Assembly: GCA_963608705.1 (NCBI GenBank)
Contig: CAVDHB010000078.1
Location: forward strand, 20,059 to 84,058
Origin: CAVDHB01 sp963608705
GTDB taxonomy: Bacteria > Bacteroidota > Bacteroidia > Bacteroidales > Bacteroidaceae
DNA length: 64,000 nucleotides
Reading direction: 5' to 3'
The notes below the pieces were generated by a model that was not told the origin of the DNA, did no database searches, and was given only the letters and a program-made list of their open reading frames with translations. Numbering within the stretch: position 1 is the first letter of the stretch; each line of letters opens with the position of its first letter. This document shows positions 26,183 through 35,509 of this stretch, piece after piece. A program made the position numbers and the translations under genes.

Positions 26183-27628
26183 TTAAGTCAACGCATCACG
26201 GTATTGTCTCTTTTGATTTCCCTTATCCACTTGTAGACGTATGACAAACGGTTCGTCTGGTATTGGCCGAGGCATCGTGATATGATAGCTATGGCTTGCT
26301 GTTTCTATAACCTTCACCTCGGATGCCCCGCCCACTAAAGAAGCGGTAGAAATTCTCATTCCCTTGGGAAGTTGCACTTCGAGAAAACCAGTGTAAGGTT
26401 TGTTGAACACAACCATATATACGGTACTGCCTTTGGCGGTATAATATCCCCAATCCTGTTTCTTCAATCCAGCATAATCACATCCGTACACACACTGACC
26501 GTTCTTCCTCATCCAGGTGCCAATGACCTTGGCCATTTGTAATTCTTCCGGACGAAAGTTTCCTCTTGCATCCGGGCCAAAGTTCACCACCATATTTCCA
26601 CCCATTGACACCGCATGAACAATACGGTCAAGTACTTCTATGGGAGTCTTCACATAACTGAGAGACCAGTCCTTATGATATCCCCATTGATTTTCAGGAA
26701 TAGTCATACAGGCTTCCCAGTCATACTTTGTAACTTTCAAGTCTGTATAAGGATCCGGCAAGCGGCGTTCATAGCCAGATTCATAATCGCCCATCAAATG
26801 CCCATTACTGTCAAAGTGCCGCTTTCCATTTTCATCCGCACGCAGACGGCTGTTGACTGTTACTCCCGGTATCAGTTGTTTCAACATCTTTTCCAAGTCT
26901 GCCGTCCAACAACCATTTTTTTTCACACTGTTATCCCACGTACCGTCAAACCAGAAATCTTTCACGGTAGGATAACGAGTGGCTAATTCCCGCAATTGAT
27001 TCTCTGTAAACCTCTTAAATCGTTCAAAAGCCACACTGTCTTCTTTCGACTTTATATCATATCTCCAGTCTGGATTACTCCAGTCCATTATAGAGAAATA
27101 GAAGTCCACATCAATACCCTCCGCCTGAAACGCCTTGACAATTTCTCCCAGAATATCCTTTTTATAAGGAGTATGAGCCACCGTATATTTGGAATACTTA
27201 CTGGGCCACAAGCAGAAGCCTTCATGGTGTTTGGTAGTAATTTTAATATACTTCACTCCCATATTCTTCGCTATTTTAGCCCATTTCTCCGCATCAAAAT
27301 CCATAGGATTCCACTGCGTCATCAGTTTCATCCAGTCTTTACTAGACACATTTGCCCACGACTTCAGCCACTCAGCCGCTCCGGGATAAACCTTTCCCTT
27401 CCACTCTCCTCCAGGAATAGCATACAGCCCCCAGTGGATAAACAGTCCCAAGCGATTATCCCGGAATTTTCTCATAGCCGCATCCTCACGTTTTCCCACA
27501 TAAGTAGCTCCACAAGAAAGAGATAATTGTTTTTGGGTAGATGGGACAGACGACTGCTGTCCCCATACCCCCAAAGAAAAGCTGCTGATAATTCCTGTCA
27601 GCAGATAAGATAACATATTATGATTCAT
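26183..27628 (-). CDS. Glycoside hydrolase family 29 alpha-L-fucosidase
   Basis: The 481-residue protein removes terminal alpha-L-fucose. It has a weak signal peptide (LLTGIISSFSLGVWGQ) and the GH29 barrel (GLFIHWGLYAIPGGEW, IKITTKHHEGFCLWPSKYS). The nucleophile is Asp228 in DFWFDGTWDN. A C-terminal beta domain starts near residue 385. The ATG overlaps the susD TGA as ATGA, so translation is coupled to susD. Fucose with unsaturated uronide and a GH2 sugar suggests a pectic or arabinogalactan-type side chain, which is inference. Confidence 0.93.
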   Translation of the reverse strand: MNHNMLSYLLTGIISSFSLGVWGQQSSVPSTQKQLSLSCGATYVGKREDAAMRKFRDNRLGLFIHWGLYAIPGGEWKGKVYPGAAEWLKSWANVSSKDWMKLMTQWNPMDFDAEKWAKIAKNMGVKYIKITTKHHEGFCLWPSKYSKYTVAHTPYKKDILGEIVKAFQAEGIDVDFYFSIMDWSNPDWRYDIKSKEDSVAFERFKRFTENQLRELATRYPTVKDFWFDGTWDNSVKKNGCWTADLEKMLKQLIPGVTVNSRLRADENGKRHFDSNGHLMGDYESGYERRLPDPYTDLKVTKYDWEACMTIPENQWGYHKDWSLSYVKTPIEVLDRIVHAVSMGGNMVVNFGPDARGNFRPEELQMAKVIGTWMRKNGQCVYGCDYAGLKKQDWGYYTAKGSTVYMVVFNKPYTGFLEVQLPKGMRISTASLVGGASEVKVIETASHSYHITMPRPIPDEPFVIRLQVDKGNQKRQYRDALT

Positions 27629-29238
27629 CAGTTATAACCATTATTTTGAGGAAAATCAGCCCCCGTATTCGAGTCTATAATATATTGAGGAATAGGCCAC
27701 AAAGTGTGGTGTTCATCCATATCTTTGCTAAACGGGTTGTATTTCTTGACACGTTCCACCAATTTGCCGGTTCTGACAAGCGTGAAACGGCGCAGTTCTT
27801 CTCCGACCAGCTCACGAATACGCTCGTCCAAAAGAAAGTCCATCGTAGCTTGCGCTGCTGTGATTTCCGAAGCATGTGCCCTGCGACGAACGATATTAAT
27901 CGCATCAGCAGCGTCTTGTGTCTTTCCCTGACGAATACAAGCCTCAGCCTTGAGCAAATACGTCTCTGCCAAACGGAACTTCACACGGTCTTTATTATTT
28001 CCCGTATAGTCATTGTCCCCACCCTTATCCACTGCACCATAGAAGAATTTCGTAGGCACTGGATATAAATAACCTTTACTCCATTCTACATCTGTAATTT
28101 GAGCCTTCTGACCATACAAGTCTGAAGAAGGATCATTATAATACCAGTTTCGCTTAATATTGTATTCAGAATTACGGATGTCAGACTTGTCATAGAAGTC
28201 TTTCCCTTCAATCCACCATTTCAAAGGAGATATTTGTCCTAAGCCACGTCCTCCCAAGGAGTCAGAAGAGGCCAAAATAAACCCTTTCACATTATAATAA
28301 GCCGGCACCCAAGCTCTTTTCGTCCAATCTTCCCAAGATCCTCCACCACCAGTCGTATTATATTCCAATTGCATCACCCAGATAGATTCCTGATTGCCGG
28401 ACGTTCTATTCTGGTTATTCTCCAAAAACATATCAGAGAACACATCTCCCTTTTCATCTTTATGTACACCGAAACGGTTAGTCATCAGATGGAAATAGCC
28501 CGAATTTATCACATTGTCCGCCGCCTTTTCCGCCTCAGCATAGTTTCCCGCCATCAAGTAGACTTCACTCAACAAATGAAGAGCAGCCCATTTTGTAAGT
28601 TGCCCTGGGAGAACCTTGTCGGGATCTTCCGGCAGATTCTGAGAGGCAAAGGTCAGATCATCTATCATGTGTTTCAGCACCTCCGCTTTGGGGGTACGAG
28701 TGAAATCCGTGCGGTATTTATCCTCGATTTTCTCCACATACGGTACGTCTCCATACAAATAGACTAAATAGCGGTAAGCATAAGCCCGAAAGAAACGGGC
28801 GATAGCTTGATAATAAACCTTGTCCGTAGACGCATCCCAGTTCGTATTTATATCTGTATATTTCAGCATCTCATTAGCTGAAGCGATAAGACCGTATCCC
28901 CAATTCCAATAGGATACCACAAAGGTGGTGGAAGGGGTATAGGACAAGTTCTGAAACGGATCCAACGAACCGTCCATATGACCTTGCTGTACCAAATCTG
29001 TCGCCACTTGGAAAGCTTCGTAAGGACAAGCCTGACCTTGGGAAGTGGTACTACCACCCCAGGTATTAAATTCTGAGCGCGCCCAACCATAAAGCCCGTT
29101 GGCAGCTAATTCGAATCCATAGGAACTGGAGTAAGAGTCCGTACCTAATGTATTTTTCATTTCTTCATCCAGAAAGCCAGAACAGCTGGAGAAGCTAATG
29201 GTCAAAACAGTGGAGAGTAAGAATATTATTTTTCTCAT
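27628..29238 (-). CDS. SusD/RagB-like nutrient-binding outer membrane lipoprotein
   Basis: The 536-residue lipoprotein has the lipobox TISFSSCSG (Cys19) and SusD-type tetratricopeptide helices (YYQAIARFFRAYAYRYLVYL, GDVPYVEKI). The C-terminal block (KFRLAETYLLKAEACIRQGK, DAINIVRRRA, LLDERIRELVGEE) is diagnostic of RagB/SusD. It caps the barrel of the SusC partner at the cell surface and captures the glycan. It begins 25 bases after susC and overlaps the GH29 start by four bases. Confidence 0.96.
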   Translation of the reverse strand: MRKIIFLLSTVLTISFSSCSGFLDEEMKNTLGTDSYSSSYGFELAANGLYGWARSEFNTWGGSTTSQGQACPYEAFQVATDLVQQGHMDGSLDPFQNLSYTPSTTFVVSYWNWGYGLIASANEMLKYTDINTNWDASTDKVYYQAIARFFRAYAYRYLVYLYGDVPYVEKIEDKYRTDFTRTPKAEVLKHMIDDLTFASQNLPEDPDKVLPGQLTKWAALHLLSEVYLMAGNYAEAEKAADNVINSGYFHLMTNRFGVHKDEKGDVFSDMFLENNQNRTSGNQESIWVMQLEYNTTGGGGSWEDWTKRAWVPAYYNVKGFILASSDSLGGRGLGQISPLKWWIEGKDFYDKSDIRNSEYNIKRNWYYNDPSSDLYGQKAQITDVEWSKGYLYPVPTKFFYGAVDKGGDNDYTGNNKDRVKFRLAETYLLKAEACIRQGKTQDAADAINIVRRRAHASEITAAQATMDFLLDERIRELVGEELRRFTLVRTGKLVERVKKYNPFSKDMDEHHTLWPIPQYIIDSNTGADFPQNNGYN

Positions 29239-29263
29239 AATGATGTATGTCTTGATTTAATAA

Positions 29264-32200
29264 TCAGAATGTAATGTTAAGACCGAACATATAAGTCCGC
29301 GCCGTAGGATATCCGATGACAACGCCTTTTTCGTCATCATTTGTTTTCACATTGTCAAAATTCAACGCATTTTTGATGTTGCTGAAAGTGTACAGATTAT
29401 TCACACTCACATCCATTCGCACAGCGGTCAAACCAAGTGTGTGAATCCACTTCCGGGGCAAATTGTATCCCAAGGTGATGTTCTTTATCTGTACATAACT
29501 CATCTTCTTATAGAAAGAGTGTTTATTGAAAGGCACATACGTCGGGGAAGTCATCTTGTTGGTAGGATTATCAGGTGTCCAATAATCCATTCCGCTCAAA
29601 TAGTTGAAGTCACGCATCCAACGATCGAAATTTTGTTCGTGCATCTGTTTGTATTCTCCAAACAAACCATTCAAGAAGAATGAGAAATAAAAATCTTTGT
29701 AGGTAAACTGATTGGTCATAGACATCAGAAAACTTGGCAGTCTGGATCCTATCACAGTTTTATCATCTGCATTGATTACGCCGTCATGATTTACATCCTC
29801 CAACCGTGCAGATCCCGGTTTGGCACCAGCTTGTATTTCTTTGCCGTCTTCATTCAAGTATTTCTGCTGAGTAGCATCCCATAGCGGGTCATCCTGCTGC
29901 CAAACGCCCACTACCTTATAATCATAATAAACCCTTGTCGGTTTTCCGATAAACCATTTATTCGTTATATCGTCTTTTCCATCTCCTTTCAGTTCTATGA
30001 TTTTATCCCTGTTAAGCGTAAAGTTCACCGTAGTGTTCCACTGAAAATCCTTCGTTTGGATGTTCACAGAGTTTACCACAATCTCCACACCTGTATTCCT
30101 TGTCTGTCCCACATTGTCCATGATACTTTTATATCCGTTCATATAGGGTACAGTACGGCTCATGAGCAAGTCTTTCGTATTGGAGACATAGAAATCCACA
30201 CTTCCCGACAAACGTCCGCCCCAAAGGCTCCAGTCAACTCCGGCATTGAGTTTATAGGTCGTTTCCCATTTCAGATTGGGATTACCCACACCGTTAGTCA
30301 ATAAATAAAGGCCGTTAACAGGTTCTCCTCCATCTCCAAATACGTATTGGGTCAACCCCAGACGGTCCAATGTCTGATAAGCGTTGATGGCTTGGTTCCC
30401 GTTGGCTCCATAAGACACACGTAATTTGAGCATATCTATCCAAGAACGACTTTCGGTCATGAAATCTTCCTCTGCCATATTCCAAGCCACGGCAGCAGAA
30501 GGGAAGAACGCATACTTATTATTCTTTCCAAAAGCTGAATAACCATCCGTACGTCCCGTCAAAGTCAGCAAATACTTACCTGCATAAGAATAATTCAAAC
30601 GCAACATATATGATACTAATGCCGTATTCACCAAAGAGGAAGACAATTCTTTATTCTTCTCTCCACTTTCCATATTGTGGTATTCATCCGCATCACTTAC
30701 AAAACTCTCTGCTGATTGACTGGATGACTCATTGGATGTCTGTTGCAAACTGAAAAGTCCCGTGGCATCTAACTTGTGCTTCTTAAATGTTTTATTCCAA
30801 CGAATGACGTTTTCCCAGGTATAATCCCAATAATGACTGTTGCTAATAGAAGCCGATCCATTGACCGCTTTACCAGACAATGTATTTCTCCCATAGTAAG
30901 TTCCCGTGAAATTCGCACGATAGTTGTAGCCAAAATTCGTTCGATAGCTAAAACCTAACGGCAACGTTATTTCAGCGAAAGAAGATATGAACACATTCCG
31001 ATTAGTCTTGTCCCTCGTAGCCGCCACGTCTGCCATCGGATTACCAAACAATGTATTTCGGCTCATGGGTTTATAGACTAAATTCCCATCCTTATCCTTG
31101 TAAGTACCATAAGGACTCATCTTGATACCGGCTTCTAATGAAGGAAGAATACCGCCAAACTCTTTCTGGATAGCTTGGATGTTGAAACCAATCTTCAACC
31201 AGTCTTTCAGATTTTGAGTGACATTCAAACTTACATTGGTACGTTTCATTCCAGTGTTTTCCACCACACCGTCCTGTCTTAGTCTTCCGATGGAACCCAT
31301 GTAAGTCGTATTCTTAGATCCACCTGAGATGCTAACCATATGACTTGTCACCAACGCCTTACGGAACAATATATCCTGCCAATCAATCTCTTTTCCTGCT
31401 TGATAATTCGCATACTCATCCGAACCAAGAACCGTCTCCGCTGTCAGCTGATCGTAAGGAGTATTATATAACATATGATTCAAATCCCGAAGATACTGAA
31501 TATACTCAGGACCTTTCATCATGTTCAGCCGACGTTCAGGTTCCGCCATTCCCACTTGACCTTTATACGTGACAGAGACCCTTCCCTCTTTCCCTTGCTT
31601 GGTAGTGATAAGGATGACTCCATTGGCTCCTCGTGAACCGTAAATAGCCGCAGAGGAAGCATCTTTCAACACATTGATACTTTCTATAATATCGGGATTA
31701 ATATCTCCCAAAGAGCCACTGTACGGAATACCATCCATGACAACCAATGGAGAAGTACTCGCTGTCAATGAGTTATTTCCTCTCACACGCAATGTCTGAT
31801 CCGCTCCCGGCTGAGCGTCTCCCATGGTGATATTCAAACCGGGAACTTGTCCGGCTATTTTATCTAATACATTGTTTGTGCTGACATTATTTAGTTTATC
31901 CCCTCCGATAGTGGAAACCACTCCTGTAAGATCAGACTTCTTCTGTGTTCCGTATCCTACCACTACGACTTCATTCAGCGATTTGGATTTCTCATTCATC
32001 TGAATAATGACCGAAGCTGTGTGATTGCGAACTACATGAGCATCCTCATACCCTATGTATGATACTAATAACTCCGCATTCCCCGGCACATTTGAAAGAT
32101 GAAACTCACCATTGATATTGGTGATAGCGTTTATTCTTGCACCTTTAACCCGAATACTCGCTCCAATAACAGGATCTCCTGTTTTAGCGTCTATCACTTT

Positions 32201-32317
32201 TCCACTCAATTGGCTGTTTTCATTGCTTTTAACTGATTGAGCGGTTTGTGCTACGGTACAGACAAGAGGTAGATTGCCTAATAATACCGAGGTTAATAAG
32301 ATTTGTTTTACATCCAT
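29264..32317 (-). CDS. SusC/RagA-like TonB-dependent outer membrane transporter
   Basis: The 1017-residue barrel imports oligosaccharide with its SusD partner, energised by TonB. After a signal peptide come a carboxypeptidase-regulatory-like domain (LSGKVIDAKTGDPVIGASI, LLVSYIGYEDA), the TonB-box region (SLNEVVVVGYGTQKKSDLTG) and the plug (GQVPGLNITMGD, LRVRGNNSLTASTSPLVVMD in part, DASSAAIYGSRGANGVILIT). The 22-strand barrel ends YMFGLNITF. There is no STN domain, so control should come from a dedicated regulator and not an ECF/FecR pair. It heads the operon susC-susD-GH29-GH2-GH105. Confidence 0.97.
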   Translation of the reverse strand: MDVKQILLTSVLLGNLPLVCTVAQTAQSVKSNENSQLSGKVIDAKTGDPVIGASIRVKGARINAITNINGEFHLSNVPGNAELLVSYIGYEDAHVVRNHTASVIIQMNEKSKSLNEVVVVGYGTQKKSDLTGVVSTIGGDKLNNVSTNNVLDKIAGQVPGLNITMGDAQPGADQTLRVRGNNSLTASTSPLVVMDGIPYSGSLGDINPDIIESINVLKDASSAAIYGSRGANGVILITTKQGKEGRVSVTYKGQVGMAEPERRLNMMKGPEYIQYLRDLNHMLYNTPYDQLTAETVLGSDEYANYQAGKEIDWQDILFRKALVTSHMVSISGGSKNTTYMGSIGRLRQDGVVENTGMKRTNVSLNVTQNLKDWLKIGFNIQAIQKEFGGILPSLEAGIKMSPYGTYKDKDGNLVYKPMSRNTLFGNPMADVAATRDKTNRNVFISSFAEITLPLGFSYRTNFGYNYRANFTGTYYGRNTLSGKAVNGSASISNSHYWDYTWENVIRWNKTFKKHKLDATGLFSLQQTSNESSSQSAESFVSDADEYHNMESGEKNKELSSSLVNTALVSYMLRLNYSYAGKYLLTLTGRTDGYSAFGKNNKYAFFPSAAVAWNMAEEDFMTESRSWIDMLKLRVSYGANGNQAINAYQTLDRLGLTQYVFGDGGEPVNGLYLLTNGVGNPNLKWETTYKLNAGVDWSLWGGRLSGSVDFYVSNTKDLLMSRTVPYMNGYKSIMDNVGQTRNTGVEIVVNSVNIQTKDFQWNTTVNFTLNRDKIIELKGDGKDDITNKWFIGKPTRVYYDYKVVGVWQQDDPLWDATQQKYLNEDGKEIQAGAKPGSARLEDVNHDGVINADDKTVIGSRLPSFLMSMTNQFTYKDFYFSFFLNGLFGEYKQMHEQNFDRWMRDFNYLSGMDYWTPDNPTNKMTSPTYVPFNKHSFYKKMSYVQIKNITLGYNLPRKWIHTLGLTAVRMDVSVNNLYTFSNIKNALNFDNVKTNDDEKGVVIGYPTARTYMFGLNITF

Positions 32318-32427
32318 TGTGTATTTGTATTATTATTTCTCTTAAAATCTAAGCCTTTAATAAATTAACAGGATTCTTCATCCGGCATTAGCTGCCTAAT
32401 TTTGAGTAGAACCTTGTCAGCTCTTTG

Positions 32428-32435
32428 CAAAGATA
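32428..32435 (-). promoter_or_regulatory. Bacteroidota -7 box of the susC operon
   Basis: The minus strand reads TATCTTTG with a leader of about 110 bases before susC. A run of eight G (minus strand; C at 32456-32463) lies 20 bases upstream, where the -33 element would be. In the rest of the 507-base gap (32318-32824) I see only a weak hairpin at 32749-32776. Confidence 0.55.
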
Positions 32436-32748
32436 ATAATAAGATGTATCTTTTACCCCCCCCGAAATACAAATTATGTTAATTCTTATCTGTATAAAGT
32501 TTGAAAGTATAATTTATCATTTTGCTTATGAAAGCAAACAGAAGCATTACATAATTCGTCCTAACCTATTAGCTTTACAAAAGAAAGCTCAACTGTTAAA
32601 TAAGGGTGTAACTCAGGGAGTATCTTGATGTATGGAGAAAGCTCCTTTTTTATTAATGAAATATGCAAAGACACACAGCTTCTGCGTCCGCACGCAAAAG
32701 TGGATACCCCATTAATGGTTGCAATACTGATTACATTATAGAAAGTAA

Positions 32749-32776
32749 GGTTGTCAGACCCTAAAGTCTAACAACC
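32749..32776 (-). terminator. Possible terminator of the argS-rnhA-sulfatase operon
   Basis: An 11 bp stem with one C.A mismatch (32749-32759 with 32766-32776) lies 49 bases downstream of the sulfatase stop. The T-tract on the minus strand is poor, so this is a weak call. Confidence 0.4.
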
Positions 32777-32824
32777 TCAGAATATACTATATAATTAGTG
32801 CTGTAAAGCATACTCCTTAAAGCC

Positions 32825-34780
32825 TCACTGCTGCCTTCTCTGTACAAACTCGGCAGTTTGTATCTCAGAAAAAGCATAGCTACGCAAGGGAGTGAACACT
32901 TGAGATGGACGTGTCAACTTCAGTCCCCAGTTAGGTGTCACATCGTAGCAGAAGCTCTTCTTCGTGGCGGGTTCATAGATGTACACCTGCTTGTCTGAGC
33001 GAGACACAATTTGATTGTCAGCAGCGTAGTAAATCATCTTGCGGCGTTTCTTAAGCAAGTCCACACCGAATCCCTCATAATCATAGGAAGCATTCAGCAG
33101 ACCAAGCACGGTAGGCATCACATCCACCTGTCCGCTCAATCCATCATACACACCGTTCTTCACTCCAGGTCCGAATACCATCAACGGAACGTGGTTATAA
33201 GACTGCGGCAATTCAGAGTCCGTCTTCCCTACCACTTGACCGTGGTCTCCCAGCAACACGAACACCGTGTTATTGTACCACGGTTTCCGCTTGGCCTTGC
33301 TCAAGAAATCACCTATACACCAGTCCGCATACTCCACCGCCCGTAGTCGCGGGTCAGAAGACTGAGACTTGAACTGTTCAGGAATGGCAAAAGGCGGATG
33401 ATTGCTGATGGTAAGTATGGTGGCGAAAAAAGGTTTACGCTTGGAAGACTCTCTGTCCATCGTTTGCAAGGCATAGTCGAAAAGGAAATGGTCGGATACA
33501 CCCCAACGATTCACCACCGCACTGGCCGGATAATCTTCCCGTGAGTAGAAATCCTCATAACCGTTTGTACGCATAAAGGCTTCCATGTTGTCATATTGCC
33601 CCTCATGCGCCAAGAAGAACATCGTATGCCATCCCTTGTCCTTCAACACCGTAGAGAGTCCCTGTCGATGGCGTGTAACTGCACCCTTCATCACAGAATG
33701 CGACATAATGGCCGGCAGGGAATAAAGAGTGCCACAAAGTCCCAAGTTTGTATGCGTGCCAGCGGAATAGAAATTCGGGAAAAAGAGCGAGGACTTGGCG
33801 AGATTGTCAAGTGCAGGGGTAATTCTCAACTTCTGTCCGAATGTCTGCATATAGTTGGCAGACATGGATTCCATCATGATAACCACTACATTATGACGAC
33901 TCATGACAGTGTCAGACTTGACTGTTCTCAACAAAACACGCGCACTGTCTGCCCTGCCAGTGATGCCCAAACTACGACGTACATTCTCCACGGCCTCGGG
34001 ATAAGGCATGAAATGCAACTCTCTGTTCGCCGCTTTCATGTCTTCAACCGCACTGGAAAGAAGACTGAATGCCGGATTTATACCCAACTGGTTCAACATA
34101 GCATCCGTACAATAATAAGCTTTACCTGTCTTGATTGGTGGCTTCTTGTACCAAAGTCCACCTCTGATACCTACGACACATAAGAATGCACACACGATAA
34201 ACAGTGTGACACGCAAGAAAAGAGAACCTTTCTTCGAGGTCAATCCATCCTTCTCCACATTCTCGAGACATGCTATACGTCGGTCTATGTACCGTCTGAA
34301 GCGATGTAGGAAGAAAATGAACAAGGCTACCGACACAAGGAATAACACCATATACCCATAGTAAGAACGCTCTTCCAACACCATGCCTGCTGTAGTACCC
34401 GCATAGGAGAACCATTGAAAAATGGATGAATTGAGGGGTTTGAAGAAATAAGCGAAGTAAGGCACATTCGCCGCCGATGCCAAGAAAAGAAGGGAATAAG
34501 TCACACCGAACCACCATTCCGCCACCTGTCTCAGCCTGCGGGCATAGCAACCCATGCAAGCCGCTCCAAGCAGCACAACCAAAGGCAATGCCATCACATA
34601 GCAACCTACGACATTGTCGAAGAGAACTCCCCTCACAAACGCCGGCCAAACAGCGATAGACGGATCGGCAATCATACTATGTAATGCTGTGAACTGCACT
34701 ACCCTGAAAAGGGTCAGCATAAAAAGCCCGGCAATATGTACGCCGAGCAAATAGAAAAGTACTTGTAAAAATCGTTTCAT
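32825..34780 (-). CDS. LtaS-like membrane sulfatase-fold protein (phosphoglycerol/phosphoethanolamine transferase family)
   Basis: The 651-residue protein has five membrane segments in the first 205 residues and a periplasmic alkaline-phosphatase/sulfatase-fold domain. Metal and catalytic residues fit Glu304 (IMMESMSANY), a threonine in SAGTHTNLGLCG (probably Thr344) and the distal LLGDHGQ. Gram-negative members of this family transfer phosphoglycerol or phosphoethanolamine onto glycans or lipids. Lipoteichoic acid is not expected here, so the true acceptor is unknown. It follows rnhA by 30 bases and closes the argS operon. Confidence 0.88.
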   Translation of the reverse strand: MKRFLQVLFYLLGVHIAGLFMLTLFRVVQFTALHSMIADPSIAVWPAFVRGVLFDNVVGCYVMALPLVVLLGAACMGCYARRLRQVAEWWFGVTYSLLFLASAANVPYFAYFFKPLNSSIFQWFSYAGTTAGMVLEERSYYGYMVLFLVSVALFIFFLHRFRRYIDRRIACLENVEKDGLTSKKGSLFLRVTLFIVCAFLCVVGIRGGLWYKKPPIKTGKAYYCTDAMLNQLGINPAFSLLSSAVEDMKAANRELHFMPYPEAVENVRRSLGITGRADSARVLLRTVKSDTVMSRHNVVVIMMESMSANYMQTFGQKLRITPALDNLAKSSLFFPNFYSAGTHTNLGLCGTLYSLPAIMSHSVMKGAVTRHRQGLSTVLKDKGWHTMFFLAHEGQYDNMEAFMRTNGYEDFYSREDYPASAVVNRWGVSDHFLFDYALQTMDRESSKRKPFFATILTISNHPPFAIPEQFKSQSSDPRLRAVEYADWCIGDFLSKAKRKPWYNNTVFVLLGDHGQVVGKTDSELPQSYNHVPLMVFGPGVKNGVYDGLSGQVDVMPTVLGLLNASYDYEGFGVDLLKKRRKMIYYAADNQIVSRSDKQVYIYEPATKKSFCYDVTPNWGLKLTRPSQVFTPLRSYAFSEIQTAEFVQRRQQ

Positions 34781-34810
34781 CTGTTTATATCATTCATGGG
34801 GCGAAACAGC

Positions 34811-35506
34811 TTATTTTCTCCCGAAATCCGCCGGAATCTCTCCCCACTCTTCCGTATTCCACTTATATATAGGTATAGTGAAAGGATGAGTTTCCAGCCA
34901 CTGTTCCGCCCTTTCTATCATTTGGTAAAGTTTCTCTGTCTTCGATGTTCTGGCCAGCTTTGTCTTGCATTTCTTCTTCCGTATCCATCCCATAGCGTTG
35001 CGACTGTCGGAATAAATGCGCAAATGGGTTATTCCTTGCTGATGAGCCAAGGCCAACGCATGGACAATCGCCAAGAACTCGCCGATATTATTCGTGCCAT
35101 GTACAGGGCCAAAATGAAAGATTTGCTTTCCTTCAGGCACCAACACACCTTGGTATTCCATCTTGCCCGGATTTCCGCTACAAGCCGCATCCACCGCCCA
35201 TGTCAATCCACCCGGTTTGTCATACTCCGCATTGATAGGCTCGTCCCGTTTTCCTTGAGCGGCGTATGAAGCCACTCCTTCCGGTATTTTATGACCAGAA
35301 GAATGGTGTTCTTTTGTGGACGTCTTTCGGAACACATAATGAGAAGCATCATCGGAAAAGGCACTGTCAGCCTCATCTTTCGTCTTGAAAGATTTGTAGA
35401 CAGCGCCCTTTACTCCGTGTACCTGAGCCTTGCAATCCTCCCACGTATCATAGACACCGGGCTGATTGCCGCTCCAAACTACATAATATTTTTTTTCCTT
35501 TGCCAC
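34811..35506 (-). CDS. rnhA: Ribonuclease H with N-terminal viroplasmin (caulimovirus) domain
   Basis: The 231-residue protein has a viroplasmin-type hybrid-binding domain at about residues 6-50 (KYYVVWSGNQPGVYDTWEDC, GAVYKSFKTKDEADSAF). An RNase HI domain follows from residue 100, with the four acidic residues Asp106 (AVDAACSGN), Glu143 (NNIGEFLAI), Asp167 (YSDSRNAMGW) and Asp227 (EIPADFGRK) all present. It degrades RNA in RNA-DNA hybrids. It starts three bases after argS and is surely co-transcribed. Confidence 0.94.
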   Translation of the reverse strand: MAKEKKYYVVWSGNQPGVYDTWEDCKAQVHGVKGAVYKSFKTKDEADSAFSDDASHYVFRKTSTKEHHSSGHKIPEGVASYAAQGKRDEPINAEYDKPGGLTWAVDAACSGNPGKMEYQGVLVPEGKQIFHFGPVHGTNNIGEFLAIVHALALAHQQGITHLRIYSDSRNAMGWIRKKKCKTKLARTSKTEKLYQMIERAEQWLETHPFTIPIYKWNTEEWGEIPADFGRK

Positions 35507-35509
35507 TCT

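Noticed and set aside
32631..32655. GGAG-CTCC mini-hairpin followed by six T on the plus strand
   Set aside because: The stem is only four base pairs and no plus-strand gene ends nearby.
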